NCBI GenBank assembly: GCA_965656525.1
Contig: CBFHKY010000043.1
Span: 1-17,189 of the forward strand
DNA from: Pseudomaricurvus sp965656525
Lineage (GTDB): Bacteria; Pseudomonadota; Gammaproteobacteria; Pseudomonadales; Cellvibrionaceae
DNA: 17,189 bases
Direction of reading: 5' to 3'
Under the pieces are notes generated by a model. That model saw only the letters and a list, made by a program, of their open reading frames with translations. It searched no databases and was not told the origin of the DNA. Position numbers and translations under genes: made by a program. Below, one piece after another: positions 15,480 through 17,189 of this stretch (its first letter is position 1; the number at the start of each line of letters is the position of its first letter).

Positions 15480-16394
15480 GTCTTTGATTTATTATTTTTT
15501 ATAATACCGCTCACCGTTGAATAGTGTAAACCAAAATACTCGCCGAGCTCTTTCAGTGTGTATCCGCCACTGCGATAAGCATTCACTATAGCGCTATTTC
15601 GGCTGGCGCTTGACGCCTCATACTCGCTGATTGGCTTAGCCACAGGACGCCGCTGTGTGGATGGAATCTCACTGAGCTCTTTTTCTCCATCAATTAGTGA
15701 CTGCATCGCTTCGACAAAGTGCTCATCACCCAAAAACACTTGATTGCGTAAAGCCTGCCACGGCGACGGCTGTCCTTTACCTTCAGAGACAAATTGCTTG
15801 TATTTTTCTACGGCTAGACCTTTTCTCCGACCGAACCCCGCCAATAACCAATCCGTACGCAGAAAGCCCGGAACGTTGGTCTGCCCTACTGTCGCGCGAT
15901 AACTGCTCCAGGGCCAATCCCTGGCCGAACGCACCATACTGGCACGCACCGGGTTGAGAACTATATACCGCGATAACTCCAGTAAATAGCTATCCTTCTC
16001 TACCAAAATTGCTTTATAGCGTCCTTGAAAAACATGCCCGACCCGTCCGTGAGCACGGTTGAATCTTTGGGTATAGACACCATTGAGTTGGCGCATCCCC
16101 CGCGACAGATTCGCCTCGGGCGTTTCAATCAACAGATGATAGTGGTTATCCATCAAACAGTACGCATGGCACGCCCAGTGATAGCTATCGCAAATATCGG
16201 CAAATATCGATATAAAGGTTTCTCTATCAGTATCGTCTTCATAAATCGCCTCTTGTCGATTACCGCGTGCCGTTACATGATACAGCGCTCCGGAAAACTC
16301 CAGCCTTAGTGGTCTGGCCATTAACTTATTTTCCCTTCCGCTTCATGCCGAGAAAGTATAGCGGGAGAAGATCATAAATCAAAGACCTGACCCC
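15472..16394 (-). mobile_element. RAYT transposase element with 20-bp terminal inverted repeats
   Basis: The left end (GGGGTCAGGTCTTTGATTTA, 15472-15491) and the right end (16375-16394) are perfect inverted copies over 20 bp, extending to 24 bp with one mismatch. They enclose one transposase gene and nothing else. This is the layout of a REP-type repeat pair with its RAYT gene, a single-strand HUH system derived from IS200/IS605-type transposases. No target-site duplication is expected for such enzymes and none is evident. Confidence 0.85.
15476..16321 (-). CDS. REP-associated tyrosine transposase (RAYT, Y1/HUH family)
   Basis: A 281-residue single-strand DNA nuclease. The N-terminus (MARPLRLEFSGALYHVTARG) is typical of the family. 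The metal-binding HUH motif is MDNHYHLL (His60, His62), and the catalytic tyrosine is in SRYIVLNPVRA (Tyr119). GHVFQGRYKAILVE lies between them. The C-terminal 30 residues (TLKELGEYFGLHYSTVSGII, about 255-274) form a helix-turn-helix extension present in one RAYT group. All core residues are intact, so the enzyme may be active. AAGGGAA lies about 11 nt before the ATG at 16321. The stop codon is inside the left terminal repeat. RAYTs are usually domesticated and spread short REP sequences; a partial second copy lies 1.6 kb to the left. Confidence 0.93.
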   Translation of the reverse strand: MARPLRLEFSGALYHVTARGNRQEAIYEDDTDRETFISIFADICDSYHWACHAYCLMDNHYHLLIETPEANLSRGMRQLNGVYTQRFNRAHGRVGHVFQGRYKAILVEKDSYLLELSRYIVLNPVRASMVRSARDWPWSSYRATVGQTNVPGFLRTDWLLAGFGRRKGLAVEKYKQFVSEGKGQPSPWQALRNQVFLGDEHFVEAMQSLIDGEKELSEIPSTQRRPVAKPISEYEASSASRNSAIVNAYRSGGYTLKELGEYFGLHYSTVSGIIKNNKSKT

Positions 16395-16500
16395 TTTTTT
16401 GTTTGTTGTCTATTAGCGACTTCCCTATCTGCCATCGATCAAAACAAGCTAAAGAAAAACCACTCGTAGTCTCTTATTATTTGTCAGCTTCTTTTAAACC

Positions 16501-16569
16501 GTGCCTGTCCTATTTATTTACTATTTATTTGGTGCCTATCCTATTTATTCACCTGTCCTATTTATTTCT
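16501..16569. repeat. Degenerate short repeats with CCTATTTATT core
   Basis: Three units (GTGCCTGTCCTATTTATTTA at 16501, GTGCCTATCCTATTTATTCA at 16532, and CCTGTCCTATTTATTTCT at 16552) share a core, with an extra partial CTATTTATTT at 16521. They lie in AT-rich DNA between the RAYT element and the right-hand gene pair. They are too irregular and short for a CRISPR. The rest of 16395-16577 holds no gene I support. Confidence 0.7.
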
Positions 16570-16577
16570 TTCGTATT

Positions 16578-16874
16578 TCAATTTATTTTCAGCGCAAGTA
16601 GTAACGCGATCATCAAAGCGAAAGCCGTTGCGGACAAAAAGTACCTTGCTGGCCAGCGCTTGTTTCCTTCAACTGGCTCACCGTAAGGAAGAAAAACAAT
16701 TCTCCCTGTAATAGCAGCGACAAGAACATAATTAAAATACAAATAGATAACTAAATAACCTATCAACGAATTCACGTCTAAAGCGCTTCGTACGGATAGA
16801 AAAGCATAGACTGCCGCGCCTATCCCTGAAACAAGCAATGCGCCGTATTTCTTAATTGTGTTCATGAAAGGCAT
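16578..16874 (-). CDS. Small three-helix membrane protein, possible immunity protein
   Basis: A 98-residue integral membrane protein. Hydrophobic segments are at about residues 9-29 (YGALLVSGIGAAVYAFLSV), 37-60 (LIGYLVIYLYFNYVLVAAI) and 79-96 (FLSATAFALMIALLLAL). A polar loop containing PYGEPVEGNKRWPARY lies between the second and third. The family is not recognised. Its first codons overlap the end of the upstream frame (16852-16874), so it is probably translationally coupled to it. GGAG lies 4 nt before the ATG at 16874 and 13 nt before another ATG at 16865; an ATG at 16877 is also possible. A small multi-helix membrane protein encoded at the tail of a larger gene is a common layout for immunity to a membrane-active or translocated toxin, but this is inference from arrangement only. 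Confidence 0.6.
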   Translation of the reverse strand: MPFMNTIKKYGALLVSGIGAAVYAFLSVRSALDVNSLIGYLVIYLYFNYVLVAAITGRIVFLPYGEPVEGNKRWPARYFLSATAFALMIALLLALKIN

Positions 16875-17189
16875 CATTCTCCACTATGACTTTACTAGTA
16901 AAAAGGTTCACAACAGAACTGATAATTCTTCCATACTTGCCGGGAACCTCTGCAAGATATGACCCTGCATTTGCAGCTTGCCCGGCCATCGGTGCAGCCG
17001 CATTAACGAGGGCCGCTTGTGAATGCCCGTGTAGAGCCTCTTCAGCAATTAGGGCTCCATCTACAGCTAAGCCAGCCGGAGCGCATACCGCTGTAGTTGC
17101 TCCAAACCCTGAACAAACAGTTAACGCTGTGGAAATAGCAGATCCTCCTTTTTGAAAATTCTCGTGATCATAAAACGATTTCGCAAAGC
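16852..17189 (-). CDS. C-terminal part of an Ala/Gly-rich protein (5' end outside window)
   Basis: The frame is open from the window edge (first whole codon at 17187) to a stop at 16852-16854, giving the last 111 residues of a longer protein. It has no start in the window. The sequence has a Gly-rich hydrophobic stretch (GGSAISTALTVCSGFGATTA, then APAGLAVDGALIAEEAL), an amphipathic Ala-rich part (AALVNAAAPMAGQAANAGSY) and a polar end (FTSKVIVENDAFHEHN). This composition recalls the helical, membrane-inserting tails of some secreted or contact-dependent effectors, or the helical linker near the end of Rhs-type proteins, but no motif proves either. Sense coding is favoured over the opposite frame because of normal amino-acid use and the 23-bp overlap with the next gene. 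Confidence 0.55.
   Translation of the reverse strand, partial: FAKSFYDHENFQKGGSAISTALTVCSGFGATTAVCAPAGLAVDGALIAEEALHGHSQAALVNAAAPMAGQAANAGSYLAEVPGKYGRIISSVVNLFTSKVIVENDAFHEHN

Noticed and set aside
16501..16569. CRISPR array
   Set aside because: The units are degenerate, spacing is irregular (31 and 20 bp), there are no proper spacers and no cas genes.
16403..16711. Plus-strand open frame of 102 codons
   Set aside because: It is made largely of the AT-rich repeat cluster and antisense to the small membrane protein; no ribosome site or family resemblance.
16886..17155. Plus-strand open frame of 89 codons
   Set aside because: It is rich in Ala, Pro, Arg and Cys in the manner of an antisense shadow, and the opposite strand has a better frame that runs off the window edge and overlaps the next gene.

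Overview
The window reads as a stretch of a gammaproteobacterial chromosome, probably a marine or environmental species. The pointers are an AroF-like DAHP synthase, an NfuA that lines up with the Pseudomonas protein, a TrxC-type thioredoxin 2, an OsmY-like BON protein and a very large c-di-GMP protein. The genus cannot be fixed from sequence alone. It is a draft scaffold: a run of 98 Ns sits at 4455-4552.

Positions 1-8760 are ordinary housekeeping sequence. In order: the C-terminal 480 or so residues of an AddA/RecB-like helicase-nuclease; DAHP synthase with a strong bidirectional terminator; a convergent crotonase; nfuA; the gap; trxC with a HAD phosphatase upstream of it; an EamA-type exporter; a 52-residue Pmp3/YqaE membrane peptide; a periplasmic two-BON-domain protein; and a small protein resembling DUF3081. 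Gene order gives little sign of a shared pathway. The likely co-transcribed units are HAD-trxC and possibly BON-pmp3, where an intrinsic terminator lies directly in front of the pmp3 ribosome binding site.

Positions 9073-12780 hold one 1235-residue gene. It joins a periplasmic NMT1/THI5-like ligand-binding domain, membrane segments, a CHASE sensor, a PAS-like region, a GGDEF domain (SGDEF variant with an intact I-site) and an EAL domain with its catalytic signature.

From about 12781 to the end the window becomes accessory and scarred. It holds decayed coding sequence, an NmrA-family pseudogene missing its start and middle, a GFA-family gene, the C-terminus of a sensor histidine kinase fused in frame to the first 40 codons of a REP-associated tyrosine transposase (RAYT), a short truncated ORF, an unrecognised 144-residue gene, and a complete RAYT bounded by 20-bp inverted repeats. 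A 193-bp piece of the RAYT start and its flank is present twice in direct orientation. At the right edge, a 5'-truncated Ala/Gly-rich protein overlaps the start of a small three-helix membrane protein, an arrangement that could be an effector with its immunity gene, although nothing in the sequence proves it.

No rRNA, tRNA or CRISPR array was seen. The points most worth checking are the kinase/RAYT chimera with its duplicated end, the unrecognised gene enclosed by RAYT copies, the right-edge overlapping pair, and the five-part c-di-GMP receptor.
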